40,864 nt of DNA from Lachnospiraceae bacterium (GCA_003979345.1 RYVZ01000030.1:1-40864), one strand, 5' to 3'. Numbered from the stretch's first letter, positions 6,807 through 16,038 are shown. Numbers and translations are program-made. The notes: generated from the sequence alone by a model not told the origin.

Positions 6807-7985
6807 ATGAAAGAACTGGAATTGAAGTATGGGTGCAACCCGAATCAGAAGCCGAGCCGCATTTTTATGGAGGACGGCACGAATCTGCCGATCACCGTAT
6901 TAAACGGTAAGCCGGGTTATATCAACTTTTTGGATGCATTGAACGGGTGGCAGCTGGTCAAAGAATTAAAACAGGCGACCGGACTTGCGGCGGCGGCTTC
7001 GTTTAAGCATGTGTCCCCTGCGGGAGCGGCAGTAGGACTTGCGTTGAATGAAGTAGAGAAAAAAATTTACTGGGTCGATGAGACAATCGAACTTTCGCCG
7101 CTTGCGAATGCCTACGCAAGGGCGCGCGGCGCCGACAGGATGTCTTCGTTCGGCGATTTTATCTCCCTTTCCGACCCGTGCGATAAGGCGACGGCGCTCC
7201 TGATCAAAAAAGAAGTGTCCGACGGTGTGATCGCGCCGGGTTACGATGAGGATGCGCTGGAAATACTGAAAGCGAAGAAGAACGGCAGCTATAACGTGAT
7301 CCAGATCGATCCCTCCTACATGCCGCAGCCGGTGGAGCGCAAGCAGGTATACGGCGTAACATTTGAGCAGGGAAGGAACGAGCTTGTGATCGACCGGGCG
7401 CTTCTTGGCAACCTTGTGACTGAGAAGAAAGAGATTCCCGACGAGGCGCAGATCGACCTGATGATCGCGCTTATCACGCTGAAATATACGCAGTCCAATT
7501 CCGTATGTTATGCCAAAGGCGGTCAAGCGATCGGCATCGGCGCGGGACAGCAGTCACGCATCCATTGTACGCGCCTTGCCGGAACGAAGGCGGACAACTG
7601 GAGGCTGCGCCAGCACCCCAAGGTGCTCGGCCTGACGTTTGTGGATAACATCAAGCGCGCGGACAGGGATAATTCGATCGATCTATACATTGGGGAAGAA
7701 TATGAGGATATTCTCGCCGAGGGAACGTGGCAGAAGTTTTTCAAAGTAAAGCCTGAGGTGCTGACACGTGAGGAGAAGCGGGCGTGGCTTGACGGCATGA
7801 CAGGAGTTTCGCTCGGCTCAGATGCTTTTTTCCCGTTCGGGGATAATATCGAGCGGGCACATAAGAGCGGTGTTTTGTATGTGGCACAGCCCGGCGGTTC
7901 GGTCCGGGACGACAATGTGATCGAGACATGCAACAAATACGGTATGGCGATGTGCTTTACGGGAATCCGTTTGTTCCATCATTAA
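6807..7985 (+). CDS. purH: Stand-alone AICAR transformylase (PurH C-terminal half)
   Basis: Transfers a formyl group from 10-formyl-THF to AICAR, making FAICAR. The 392 residues cover only the AICARFT domain; the IMP cyclohydrolase domain of ordinary bifunctional PurH (about 515-525 residues) is absent and is supplied by the preceding gene. Recognisable parts are ELKYGCNPNQKP at the start, AAASFKHVSPAGAAVG (the catalytic Lys-His pair), YTQSNSVCYAKGGQAIGIGAGQQSR and the C-terminal GSVRDDNVI. ATG 6807 is chosen because homologues begin M-x-E-L-E-L-K-Y-G. In-frame ATGs at 6804 and 6795 are possible but lie too close to the ribosome site. Confidence 0.93.
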   Translation: MKELELKYGCNPNQKPSRIFMEDGTNLPITVLNGKPGYINFLDALNGWQLVKELKQATGLAAAASFKHVSPAGAAVGLALNEVEKKIYWVDETIELSPLANAYARARGADRMSSFGDFISLSDPCDKATALLIKKEVSDGVIAPGYDEDALEILKAKKNGSYNVIQIDPSYMPQPVERKQVYGVTFEQGRNELVIDRALLGNLVTEKKEIPDEAQIDLMIALITLKYTQSNSVCYAKGGQAIGIGAGQQSRIHCTRLAGTKADNWRLRQHPKVLGLTFVDNIKRADRDNSIDLYIGEEYEDILAEGTWQKFFKVKPEVLTREEKRAWLDGMTGVSLGSDAFFPFGDNIERAHKSGVLYVAQPGGSVRDDNVIETCNKYGMAMCFTGIRLFHH

Positions 7986-7992
7986 AGAAAGG

Positions 7993-8017
7993 AAGGGGGC
8001 GCGGAATGCGCCTCTTT
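7993..8017 (+). promoter_or_regulatory. Hairpin between ribosome site and start codon
   Basis: AAGGGGGCGC pairs with GCGCCTCTTT around a GGAAT loop. It starts 8 nt after the transformylase stop and ends 5 nt before the next start codon. The only Shine-Dalgarno-like sequence (AGAAAGGAAG, 7986-7995) lies on its 5' side, too far from ATG 8023 unless the hairpin folds. It may also act as a weak terminator. Confidence 0.45.
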
Positions 8018-8022
8018 CATAT

Positions 8023-9864
8023 ATGAAAAAAGAAAGATTTTTTGGTCTGCTGAACCTGCTTTTCCATTATAATTTCAGAACGCTTTTTCTTTTTGAACTG
8101 TTTTTCAAACTGTTTGCCTACGGTCTGTTCACGCCGCTGCTTCTGTGGCTGGTCGAGTTTGCGATCAAAAAGGCGGGGTTACGTTACCTTTCGACTGCGG
8201 CGATGGGACGCTTTTTTACATCCCCGTGGACATGGGGGATCTTTGTTCTGATCCTGATCCTGGTTGCCTGCTACGTAGTGGCGGATATGACAGTCGTGAT
8301 CATCTGTGTGGATTGTGCGCGGCGGGAGGAATATGTAAGCCTGTGGACGCTTTTTTGGGAGGCGCTAAAGGCGGTCGCACGGTTGTTTTACTGGCGGAAT
8401 CTGCCGATGTTTCCTCTTGCGATGGTTCTTTTGCCCGTGCTCAGCTTTTCGTTTCTGACCGGTTATATCACGAGCATACGGCTGCCGGAATTTATCATCA
8501 ATATGGTATTCTCGTTTCTGCGCAGATACTGGGTGCTGATCATTCTGATGGCTGCGGCGCTTATCGCGGCGTTTCGGTTTATATACGGAATGTTTTATTA
8601 TGTTTTGGAAAAAAAGAATTGCCGTGAGGCATGTAAGAGCAGTCATTATCTTGTTTACCGGGCTTATTTTCAGGATCTTCTGCGCCTGTTTTTGTGGCAG
8701 ATCGTCAGCTATGCATTGTATCTGCTGATCGTGGCGCTGCTCATTCTTGTGATCATTGCAGGTGCGACATTGTTTCGGGAGATGGAATTTATCCATGCGG
8801 TCATGATCTCGGCGATCGACTGGATGATGAGTATTGTTGCCGTGTTATTTTCGTGTATAATCGTGCCGTCATCCACGATTTTTCTTGCGCATCTGTTTTA
8901 CCGTAACAAGGCATTGATCGGAGAGAGCGTGCATACGGTGTTTGTGAAAACAAAGGAGTCGCCGCTATCGGCAAAGCAGATGCATATCACATTGCTGCTT
9001 GCGGTACTTATGCTGGTGATCGTCAATGTACGCAATGTGCAGCGCATGGCGGACGGCGCGTTCAGCGATGCGACCGAGATCGCGCATATGACGGAGGTAA
9101 CGGCACACAGAGGGTATTCGTCCGATTATCCGGAAAATACGATGCCCGCATTCCTCGCGGCGATCGACGCCGGAGCGGATTGGATCGAACTGGATGTGCA
9201 ACAGTGCGCGGACGGCGAGGTCGTCGTGATGCACGATTCTAATTTCAGACGGACAGCCGGTGTGGACCGGAATGTGTGGGAGATGGATTACAGCGAGATC
9301 GCGACGCTGGACGTCGGAACGTTCTGGTCGCCCGAATTTGCGGGAGCCTGTGTCAGCACGCTTGCCGAAGTGCTTGACGAATGCTGCGGAAGGGTCAAAC
9401 TGAATATAGAGATCAAGCCGACCGGATATGAAACAGATTTAACCGCGCGCGTTGTGTCTCTGATCGAAGAATATGATTGTATAGAGGAATGTGTGATCGC
9501 AAGCATGTCCTATGATGTGCTCTCCGAAGCCAAGGAGCTCAATCCGGAGATACAGACCGTGTATGTGATGCGATCCGCTTACGGGCATTTCGCGGATCTG
9601 GAAGATGCCGATAACTTCAGCGTGCGCTATAATTATATTACGGAAAGTATGGTGGAAGAAGTTCATGCACAGGGAAAGGAAGTCTATGCATGGACGCTGA
9701 ATACTCAGAACGGGATGGAGCAGATGCTGGAGCTCGGTGTGGATAATCTGATCACGGATCAGCCGGAGACTGCGCAGCGCGTGATCTTTGAAACGGAAAG
9801 CAGCTCGGTACTAAACCGCTATATTAAAATGCTGACGGACTGGTTTAAGTGGAAGCTGAGATAA
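8023..9864 (+). CDS. Membrane-anchored glycerophosphodiester phosphodiesterase
   Basis: Hydrolyses glycerophosphodiesters to glycerol-3-phosphate and an alcohol. The 613-residue protein has an N-terminal membrane domain of about 340 residues with six to eight hydrophobic helices (GPDPase_memb type). The GDPD TIM-barrel catalytic domain starts at about residue 355. Catalytic and metal-binding features are visible: HRG (His362), YPENT, WIELDVQQ, VVMHD and EIKPT. It ends with DNLITDQPE, typical of the family. The catalytic domain probably faces outward and may act on lipoteichoic acid or lipid headgroups. ATG 8023 is the only reasonable start, despite lacking a nearby ribosome site. Neighbours give no functional hint. 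Confidence 0.92.
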   Translation: MKKERFFGLLNLLFHYNFRTLFLFELFFKLFAYGLFTPLLLWLVEFAIKKAGLRYLSTAAMGRFFTSPWTWGIFVLILILVACYVVADMTVVIICVDCARREEYVSLWTLFWEALKAVARLFYWRNLPMFPLAMVLLPVLSFSFLTGYITSIRLPEFIINMVFSFLRRYWVLIILMAAALIAAFRFIYGMFYYVLEKKNCREACKSSHYLVYRAYFQDLLRLFLWQIVSYALYLLIVALLILVIIAGATLFREMEFIHAVMISAIDWMMSIVAVLFSCIIVPSSTIFLAHLFYRNKALIGESVHTVFVKTKESPLSAKQMHITLLLAVLMLVIVNVRNVQRMADGAFSDATEIAHMTEVTAHRGYSSDYPENTMPAFLAAIDAGADWIELDVQQCADGEVVVMHDSNFRRTAGVDRNVWEMDYSEIATLDVGTFWSPEFAGACVSTLAEVLDECCGRVKLNIEIKPTGYETDLTARVVSLIEEYDCIEECVIASMSYDVLSEAKELNPEIQTVYVMRSAYGHFADLEDADNFSVRYNYITESMVEEVHAQGKEVYAWTLNTQNGMEQMLELGVDNLITDQPETAQRVIFETESSSVLNRYIKMLTDWFKWKLR

Positions 9865-9970
9865 AGTGTGTAAGGGAAAAACGGTGTATAGATACATTTA
9901 GGTATGGATGCTTCATGGTTTCATCATGGAATGTCAGACATAGAACAAAAACAAAGGGGGATAAAAGAAT

Positions 9971-10726
9971 ATGTCACGTTATATCAGACATGAGGCAATC
10001 GGAAAACCGGCAGATTTTGTGGATTTTATCATGAGTGATTTTTTACAGAAATATGGTTTTACACTTGTAAATATCAATGGAGAGACGGTGTATCAAAAAG
10101 GAAAAGGCTTTTTGGAGATGCCCCAGTATTTTTCTTACCGTTATATGAATGGTGTGATTCATATTGAGGCGTGGGTAAAGTTCGCATGGCTTCCCGGAGT
10201 ATACGGAAAAGAAAATGATATGTCCGGCTTTGTCGGCGCTATCCCCAAAAATACATACAGGGAGAGCATTGAAGAGCTGATCCGTGTGCTGTATCAGCCG
10301 CTGCCCGATAACCGGCAGAACCCAAACGGCGGCATGAACAACGGAATGATGAATGGAGGAATGGCGAATGGCTATGGTCAGCAGGCGCAGGGAGGGATGC
10401 CGAACGGTTACAATCAGCCGGCAGCAGGCGGACCGATCACGGTAAAGGGCGTGGATATGCAGAAGCGCGCCAGTACGGGTTTTAAGATGTCAGTTGCCGG
10501 AGCCGCTTTTCTGACGCTGGCGGTGAGCTTCTTTTATGTGCTTGATAAAGAGTTTAACTATTCGGTGAATATCATGTGGGTTTGCGGGATGCTGTATGCC
10601 GGTCTGGGAGCCGGTTATTGCTACCGCGGAATGAGCTCTTCGAAAAGAGGGCTTGCGACGGCGGGATTTGCAATGAGTATCATTGAGCTGATCGTGGGAA
10701 TTCTGATCATTGTCATGCTGATATAG
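9971..10726 (+). CDS. Membrane protein of unknown function with Gly/Asn/Met linker
   Basis: I do not recognise this 251-residue protein. Residues 1-115 form a soluble domain (G-E-T-V-Y-Q-K-G-K-G-F near residue 40), reminiscent of small β-rich domains that precede zinc-ribbon/TM proteins. A low-complexity linker (about 118-160) repeats N-G-G-M/N-G-M, and three hydrophobic segments follow (about 168-188, 198-215, 228-250). The start ATG 9971 has an AAAGGGGG site 9 nt upstream. It lies about 105 nt after the phosphodiesterase gene and is transcribed the same way. The 9865-9970 gap holds no other gene that I can see. Confidence 0.8.
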   Translation: MSRYIRHEAIGKPADFVDFIMSDFLQKYGFTLVNINGETVYQKGKGFLEMPQYFSYRYMNGVIHIEAWVKFAWLPGVYGKENDMSGFVGAIPKNTYRESIEELIRVLYQPLPDNRQNPNGGMNNGMMNGGMANGYGQQAQGGMPNGYNQPAAGGPITVKGVDMQKRASTGFKMSVAGAAFLTLAVSFFYVLDKEFNYSVNIMWVCGMLYAGLGAGYCYRGMSSSKRGLATAGFAMSIIELIVGILIIVMLI

Positions 10727-10830
10727 ACGGAATGCCGTCAGAGAAATATTCCATTTGCAATCACCTGTAATATTTATTAGACGATTTTGAAATATCCATA
10801 TTGTTTATGGTAGAAAGGAAAGGATCGGGT

Positions 10831-11787
10831 ATGAACGTCGAAGAGGAGGAGACAGAGCGGGCAAGGCAGCAGGAGCGGACAGAAACATGGCAGGAGCAGA
10901 CGAACAGCGAGGAACAGCTTGCAATGAAAGTTTCTGCTGTCAGTATTGTTGTAAATGCTATTTTGTCGGTGGGAAAGCTGCTTGCTGGTATCGTGGCACA
11001 TTCAGGGGCGATGATCTCAGATGCGGTGCACTCGGCATCGGATGTGTTTAGTACGATCGTTGTCATGGTTGGCGTTCATATGGCGGCGAAAAAATCAGAT
11101 GAAGACCATCCCTACGGTCACGAGCGGATGGAATGTGTTGCGGCGATCGTTTTAGCTGTGGTACTGGCGATCACAGGCGTCGGTATCGGCGTGGGCGGTG
11201 TGAGGACGATAGCGGGCGGTCATTACAGTGTACTTGCAGTTCCGGGAATTGCAGCGCTGATCGCGGCGGTCGTTTCCATTGTGCTGAAAGAAGCAATGTT
11301 CTGGTACACAAGGCATTATGCGAAAATGATCGACTCCGGCGCGCTTATGGCAGATGCATGGCATCACCGCTCGGACGCACTCTCGTCGGTTGGCGCATTG
11401 ATCGGTATTGCAGGGGCGAGAATGGGTTTTCCGGTACTGGACTCCGCTGCCAGTGTCGTGATCTGTATCTTTATCATGAAAGCGGCATTTGAGATTTTCA
11501 AGGACGCTGTCGACAAGATGGTGGATAAGTCCTGCGACGCGCAGACAGAGCAGGAGATGCGGCAATGTATTTTGGAGCAGGATGGCGTGCAGGGAATCGA
11601 TATGCTGCATACGCGCGTGTTTGGAAATAAAATTTATGTGGATGTGGAGATCTTGGTCAATGGTCAATGGCGGCTATATGAGGCGCATGAGACAGCAGAG
11701 CGCGCGCATGACGAACTAGAGCGCCGTTTCCCGAAAGTAAAGCATATCATGGTGCATGTGAATCCATGCGCATGCGAAGAGAGATGA
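10831..11787 (+). CDS. Cation diffusion facilitator (CDF) metal efflux protein
   Basis: Proton-coupled exporter of divalent metals such as Zn, Mn or Fe, 318 residues. A charged N-terminal tail rich in Glu/Gln precedes six predicted membrane helices and a C-terminal cytoplasmic dimer domain. Transport-site motifs are H67-S-A-S-D71 in TM2 and H178-H-R-S-D182 in TM5. The family motif DEDHPYGHERME follows TM2. An HxxxD/HxxxD site fits Zn-type CDFs better than the DxxxD Mn type, but specificity is inferred. ATG 10831 is used in preference to an upstream TTG because AAGGAAAGGA sits 7-8 nt before it. It appears monocistronic, with a terminator immediately after. Confidence 0.92.
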   Translation: MNVEEEETERARQQERTETWQEQTNSEEQLAMKVSAVSIVVNAILSVGKLLAGIVAHSGAMISDAVHSASDVFSTIVVMVGVHMAAKKSDEDHPYGHERMECVAAIVLAVVLAITGVGIGVGGVRTIAGGHYSVLAVPGIAALIAAVVSIVLKEAMFWYTRHYAKMIDSGALMADAWHHRSDALSSVGALIGIAGARMGFPVLDSAASVVICIFIMKAAFEIFKDAVDKMVDKSCDAQTEQEMRQCILEQDGVQGIDMLHTRVFGNKIYVDVEILVNGQWRLYEAHETAERAHDELERRFPKVKHIMVHVNPCACEER

Positions 11788-11791
11788 ATAA

Positions 11792-11825
11792 GCGCCAAAG
11801 AATCGAAGTTCTGATTCCTTGGCGT
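11792..11825 (+). terminator. Terminator after the CDF gene
   Basis: A 13-bp stem with one mismatch (GCGCCAAAGAATC with GATTCCTTGGCGT) starts 4 nt after the stop. It is followed by a T-rich tract (CTGTTCATTATTTT). Confidence 0.75.
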
Positions 11826-11974
11826 CTGTTCATTATTTTGCGGGTATTCTATCATGTAGTGATTGGACGACTGAAGGAAATTCGTTTCAACCTCCTTGAT
11901 TTGAGTGCGTGCCAAAGCACGCAGACGGGGGCAAAAAGGAAAGAAACTTTCGAAAATCTCTGCTGGCTGTGATA

Positions 11975-12003
11975 TTGACAGGGGTTTGCAGGCTTGTTAG
12001 AAT
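11975..12003 (+). promoter_or_regulatory. Sigma-A promoter of the hybrid kinase gene
   Basis: TTGACA (11975-11980), a 17-nt spacer and TAGAAT (11998-12003) form a near-consensus promoter. A start of transcription near 12010 rules out the longer upstream reading of the kinase and supports ATG 12050. Confidence 0.8.
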
Positions 12004-12049
12004 ACACGTATGGGATAGATTTACTAATTACCATAAAGGAGAAAACGTT

Positions 12050-15000
12050 ATGTACAGTTGTCGCCTTCGCATTTATCTGGCAGGTCAATCGTGCCGTGCA
12101 TTTGAAGTAATCAAAGAAATGCCGTCCATGGAGCATTTTACACATATATTTTTTGAGGGCGATTCCCTTGAGGGGAAGCTGGCTTCAGAGGCAGATGTGA
12201 TCATAGCCGATCTGTCGGATTTGGATGTAACGGACGTTTTGCATACATTGACATCAAATATTGGCAGCAATTCACAGGTGATCTTATTGGCAGACAGGAG
12301 TCAGATGCAGGCTTTGACGGGGAGTGAGGCTGCCGCGTGCATCAAGGATATCTGGGTAAATCCGATGTCAGATGAAGAGGTTCGTTTCCATTTCCTGCGG
12401 TGGCAGCAGAGCTGTAAGATGGAAAAGGATTTTTGGCAGACGAGCCAGTATTTGGAGGAAACGATCGATCACATACCGAATCTCGTCTGGTATAAAGATA
12501 AAAATGGTATCCATGAGAAAGTCAATGAAAGCTTCTGCCAGACCGTTCGCAAGACGAAACAACAGGTGCAGGGGCGTGGCCATGCCTATATCTGGGATGT
12601 GGAGCAGGATGATCCTGCCTGTATAGAGTCGGAAAATAAGGTCATGAGTGAAAAAAGGACCTTTATTTCCGGCGAGATCATTGATACCGGGGAAGGAAAG
12701 AGAACGCTTACGACGTATAAATCGCCGCTTTATGATCTGGATGGCAGTGTTATGGGAACTGTGGGAGTGGCGATCGACGTGACGCAGGAACGCGCGTATG
12801 AGGAGGAGATCCTTCAGCAGAACCGGATGCTGGACACTATTTTTACCACGCTTGACTGCGGAGTTATGTGTCATACGCTGGATGGCAGGCATATATTGAG
12901 AATAAACCGGGCAGCGCTGAAGATCCTTGGCTATAAGACGCAGGATGAAATGATGTCCGATGGATTTAATATGGTAGCGGTTACTGTAGTTGATGAAGAT
13001 AAACAGAGGCTGCGTGAGAGTCTTCAGACTTTGGAAAAAGCAGGGGACAGCGTCAGCGTCGAGTACCGCGTGAGACATAAGGACGGAGAGATTCTTTATG
13101 TGATGGGGATCATTAAGCTCTTTGAAGAAAACGGGGAGCTTTTTTATCAGCGCTTTCTTTTAGATTGTACTGAGCAGAAGCTTAAGGAAAAGAAAAATGA
13201 AAGGCGTCAGATGGAACTGGTGCAGGCGCTTAGTATCGATTTCAATCTGGTGTGCCTCATGGATCCTGATACAGGAATGATCGCTCCGATCCGTAACGGC
13301 GTAGAAGAACTGGGCAGCATCTTTAGCGGACAGACATCATACAAAGACAGCATGGAGCAATACATAGAGGAATGGGTTCATGAAGATGACAGGGAACTCG
13401 TGCGGGAGGCTACCTCGATTGAAGTGCTGCGGCGGGAGCTGGCTGAGAAAAATAGATGTTATGTAAACTATAGAAAATGTGTGGGTGAGGATGTTAATTA
13501 TTTTCAGATGAAGGCGGTAAGCGCAGGAAAAGGAGAGGGCGGTCGGGGGATCGTACTCGGCTTCCGCAGTGTGGATGATGAGATCCGCAAGGAACTGGAG
13601 CAGAATCATCTTTTGGAAGCGGCGCTTTCACAGGCAAACAGCGCAAGCAAGGCAAAGAGTGTCTTTCTATCCAATATGTCGCATGATATCCGCACGCCGA
13701 TGAATGCGATCGTGGGCTTTACGAATCTTGCCATTTCGCATATCGATCAAAAAGAACTGGTTGAGGAATATCTGAAAAAGATCATTACTTCCGGCAATCA
13801 TCTGCTCAGTCTGATCAATGATATTCTTGATATGAGTCATATTGAGAGCGGCAAGATCCATTTGGAAGAACAGTCGCACAGCCTTCCGGAAATCCTGCAC
13901 GGACTGCGAAACATCTTACAGGCGGATATTCATGCAAAACAGTTGGAGCTGCAGATTGATACCGTGGATGTCGTGGATGAAGAGATCTATTGCGATAAGC
14001 TGCGATTAAATCAGGTACTCTTAAATCTGCTGAGCAATTCTGTGAAGTATACAGGCGCCGGAGGCACGGTGAGTATGAGAGTCACCGAGAAATCCGGAGC
14101 ACCGGCAGGGTATGCCAATTATGAATTCAGTATTAAGGATAACGGCATCGGTATGAGTCAGGAATTTGTGAAGCATATTTTTGAGCCGTTTGAGAGAGAA
14201 AAAAATAGTACGATCAGTGGTATTCAGGGAACGGGACTCGGAATGGCGATCACGAAAAATATCGTGGATATGATGGGCGGTATGATCGACGTGAAGAGCG
14301 AGCAGGGTGTGGGTACGGAGTTTACGGTATCCTTTATGTTTAAGCTGAATGCAGAGAAAAAGGAATTGATGACAATACCGGAGCTGAAAGACTGCAGGGC
14401 GCTGGTTGTGGATGATGATTTTAATACCTGCGACAGCATTTCTTATATGCTTGGGCAGCTCGGTATGCGTGCAGAATGGACATTGTCGGGCAAGGAAGCT
14501 GTGCTGCGCGCAGGGCAGGCGGTATCGCGCAAAGATGATTATTCCGTCTATATTGTAGACTGGCTCCTGCCTGATATGAACGGCGTGGAAGTAACCAGAC
14601 GGATACGCAAGGAGATTGAGCCTGGTGTGCCCGTGATCATTCTGACAGCATACGACTGGTCGGATATCGAGGTGGAAGCAAAGGAAGCAGGTGTGACGGC
14701 ATTTTGCAGCAAACCGTTGTTTTTGTCGGAGCTGCGAACCTGTCTACAGACAGTGATACAGCCGAATGAAGGGAAGGAAGGACAGGCGGCGGAAAAGAGG
14801 ACGAAGCATCACACCGGGCGAATATTGCTTGTCGAGGATGTGGAAATGAACCAGGAGATCGCGGTGGCGATTCTGGGGGACGCAGGATTTACCACGGAAG
14901 TTGCGGAGAACGGCAGGCAGGCCGTTGAGATGGTGAAACGATCTAAACCGGGATATTATCAGATCGTGCTGATGGATGTTCAAATGCCGGTCATGAACGG

Positions 15001-15187
15001 TTATGAGGCGACTGCGGAAATCCGGAGGCTGAAGAATCATAAATTGGCGAATATTCCAATCATTGCGATGACTGCCAATGCGTTTGAGGAAGATAAACAG
15101 GCGGCGCTTCGCTGCGGCATGAACAGCCATATCGCGAAACCGATCAATATTCCGGAATTGTTTGAGACTTTGGATAAGATGTTATGA
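12050..15187 (+). CDS. Cytoplasmic hybrid histidine kinase with pseudo-receiver, PAS and two receivers
   Basis: A 1,045-residue multidomain sensor kinase with no membrane helix. In order: a receiver-like domain (about 1-120) with Asp54 but Ala81 and Asn104 where Thr/Ser and Lys are expected; PAS domains at about 130-250, 260-380 and probably 390-510; HisKA with phospho-acceptor His545 (NMSHDIRTP); and HATPase_c with N-box, D-N-G-I-G and G-T-G-L-G-M. Two receivers follow, with phospho-acceptors Asp837 and Asp976. There is no HPt domain, so a separate one or direct transfer is needed. ATG 12050 has an AAAGGAG site 8 nt upstream and a promoter at 11975. PAS domains suggest an intracellular redox or ligand cue. 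No partner regulator is adjacent. Confidence 0.93.
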   Translation: MYSCRLRIYLAGQSCRAFEVIKEMPSMEHFTHIFFEGDSLEGKLASEADVIIADLSDLDVTDVLHTLTSNIGSNSQVILLADRSQMQALTGSEAAACIKDIWVNPMSDEEVRFHFLRWQQSCKMEKDFWQTSQYLEETIDHIPNLVWYKDKNGIHEKVNESFCQTVRKTKQQVQGRGHAYIWDVEQDDPACIESENKVMSEKRTFISGEIIDTGEGKRTLTTYKSPLYDLDGSVMGTVGVAIDVTQERAYEEEILQQNRMLDTIFTTLDCGVMCHTLDGRHILRINRAALKILGYKTQDEMMSDGFNMVAVTVVDEDKQRLRESLQTLEKAGDSVSVEYRVRHKDGEILYVMGIIKLFEENGELFYQRFLLDCTEQKLKEKKNERRQMELVQALSIDFNLVCLMDPDTGMIAPIRNGVEELGSIFSGQTSYKDSMEQYIEEWVHEDDRELVREATSIEVLRRELAEKNRCYVNYRKCVGEDVNYFQMKAVSAGKGEGGRGIVLGFRSVDDEIRKELEQNHLLEAALSQANSASKAKSVFLSNMSHDIRTPMNAIVGFTNLAISHIDQKELVEEYLKKIITSGNHLLSLINDILDMSHIESGKIHLEEQSHSLPEILHGLRNILQADIHAKQLELQIDTVDVVDEEIYCDKLRLNQVLLNLLSNSVKYTGAGGTVSMRVTEKSGAPAGYANYEFSIKDNGIGMSQEFVKHIFEPFEREKNSTISGIQGTGLGMAITKNIVDMMGGMIDVKSEQGVGTEFTVSFMFKLNAEKKELMTIPELKDCRALVVDDDFNTCDSISYMLGQLGMRAEWTLSGKEAVLRAGQAVSRKDDYSVYIVDWLLPDMNGVEVTRRIRKEIEPGVPVIILTAYDWSDIEVEAKEAGVTAFCSKPLFLSELRTCLQTVIQPNEGKEGQAAEKRTKHHTGRILLVEDVEMNQEIAVAILGDAGFTTEVAENGRQAVEMVKRSKPGYYQIVLMDVQMPVMNGYEATAEIRRLKNHKLANIPIIAMTANAFEEDKQAALRCGMNSHIAKPINIPELFETLDKML

Positions 15188-15264
15188 TAAAAATATTTTC
15201 AGTAAAATATTATTGAAAGATGCTATAAGGATACGGACGGATATGAATGTCCATACCAGAAAAA

Positions 15265-15317
15265 GAAACCTCCTCCGAAAAGTCAGATTTTGGGTCCGAC
15301 ATTTGGTGGGAGGTTTC
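15265..15317 (-). terminator. Terminator of the MerR-like gene
   Basis: GAAACCTCC (15265-15273) pairs with GGAGGTTTC (15309-15317) around a long loop. Read on the minus strand it is followed by TTTTTCT, so it best serves the leftward MerR-like gene. It may also stop readthrough from the kinase. Confidence 0.6.
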
Positions 15318-15339
15318 CTTATCATATGCCGCGGCGCTT

Positions 15340-15810
15340 TTATTCTGCTGTCGTGACAGGAGCAGAATCTCCGTTTTTCGTGTCATAATAACAATGCAGA
15401 ATATCGGAGACGACGGTTTCGGGGCCGCTTAAAATGATCCGCGTGTTCTGTCCGTTTCGATGTAATGAAAGTTTTGCGCGGCTTTCAGGAACGGCGTTCA
15501 TCTGTTGGCAGAAAAAATCAGAAAGTTCGGATGATTCTCCGTCGCTCACATAAAAATCTAAAATCGTGCAGATCTGATTTTCTTTCTTTGTGTCATTGAC
15601 AAGAAAATCAAATACCTGTGCCTGATGTTTGCTTTTGATGCCGGAGAAGACGCTTGGGTGGCTGATAAATTTTGAGAAGTCTTCGGGTGTGAATTTCCAG
15701 ACGCCTTCTGTTTTTTCGCCTTCCAGCAATCCCGCCCCTATATAATTTCTCAGCGTTCTTGTTGTAAATCCAGTCATCTCTGCCACATCATTGATCGTAT
15801 AAGTTTCCAT
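15340..15810 (-). CDS. MerR-family transcriptional regulator
   Basis: A 156-residue regulator. Residues 1-65 form a MerR-type winged helix-turn-helix (T-I-N-D-V-A-E-M-T-G-F-T-T-R-T-L-R-N-Y, then G-L-L-E-G), with Trp-Lys-Phe-Thr in the wing. The C-terminal part of about 90 residues lacks the long coiled coil and the metal-binding Cys of classical MerR, and is unlike the drug-binding GyrI domain, so the inducer is unknown. The start ATG 15810 has AAAGGAAAG upstream. The gene converges with the hybrid kinase and diverges from clpB. A TACCGT/ACGGTA inverted repeat about 45 nt upstream could be its own operator. Confidence 0.85.
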   Translation of the reverse strand: METYTINDVAEMTGFTTRTLRNYIGAGLLEGEKTEGVWKFTPEDFSKFISHPSVFSGIKSKHQAQVFDFLVNDTKKENQICTILDFYVSDGESSELSDFFCQQMNAVPESRAKLSLHRNGQNTRIILSGPETVVSDILHCYYDTKNGDSAPVTTAE

Positions 15811-15852
15811 CTTTTTTCTTTCCTTTCCATACGTTGTTTATAGTCAAAATAG

Positions 15853-15881
15853 TACCGTTACCCGGCAGAGGATATACGGTA
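15853..15881. promoter_or_regulatory. Possible operator in the merR-clpB divergent region
   Basis: TACCGT (15853-15858) and ACGGTA (15876-15881) are exact inverted repeats separated by 17 nt, upstream of the MerR-like gene. MerR proteins bind such spaced half-sites within promoters. The half-sites are short and could arise by chance. Confidence 0.25.
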
Positions 15882-16011
15882 TCATCAGTCATGCATGCCT
15901 CATGTAAGTTCAGCATATCAGCGTTTCAGTCCGGATGCAATTTGAAATGTCATGGATTTTTCATAGTGGAACGGCAAAAAAGCGGCGCGGGCAAAATAAA
16001 TTGTCAGAAAA

Positions 16012-16038
16012 TTAGCACTCACCTATTGACAGTGCTAA
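16012..16038 (+). promoter_or_regulatory. CIRCE operator (HrcA binding site)
   Basis: TTAGCACTC, a 9-nt spacer and CAGTGCTAA match the CIRCE consensus TTAGCACTC-N9-GAGTGCTAA at 17 of 18 arm positions. It overlaps the -35 box of the clpB promoter, so HrcA binding would block polymerase. HrcA itself is not in the window. Confidence 0.93.

Noticed and set aside
11909..12049. Longer N-terminus for the hybrid kinase from a GTG at 11909
   Set aside because: A near-consensus promoter at 11975-12003 lies inside it, and ATG 12050 has a good ribosome site.
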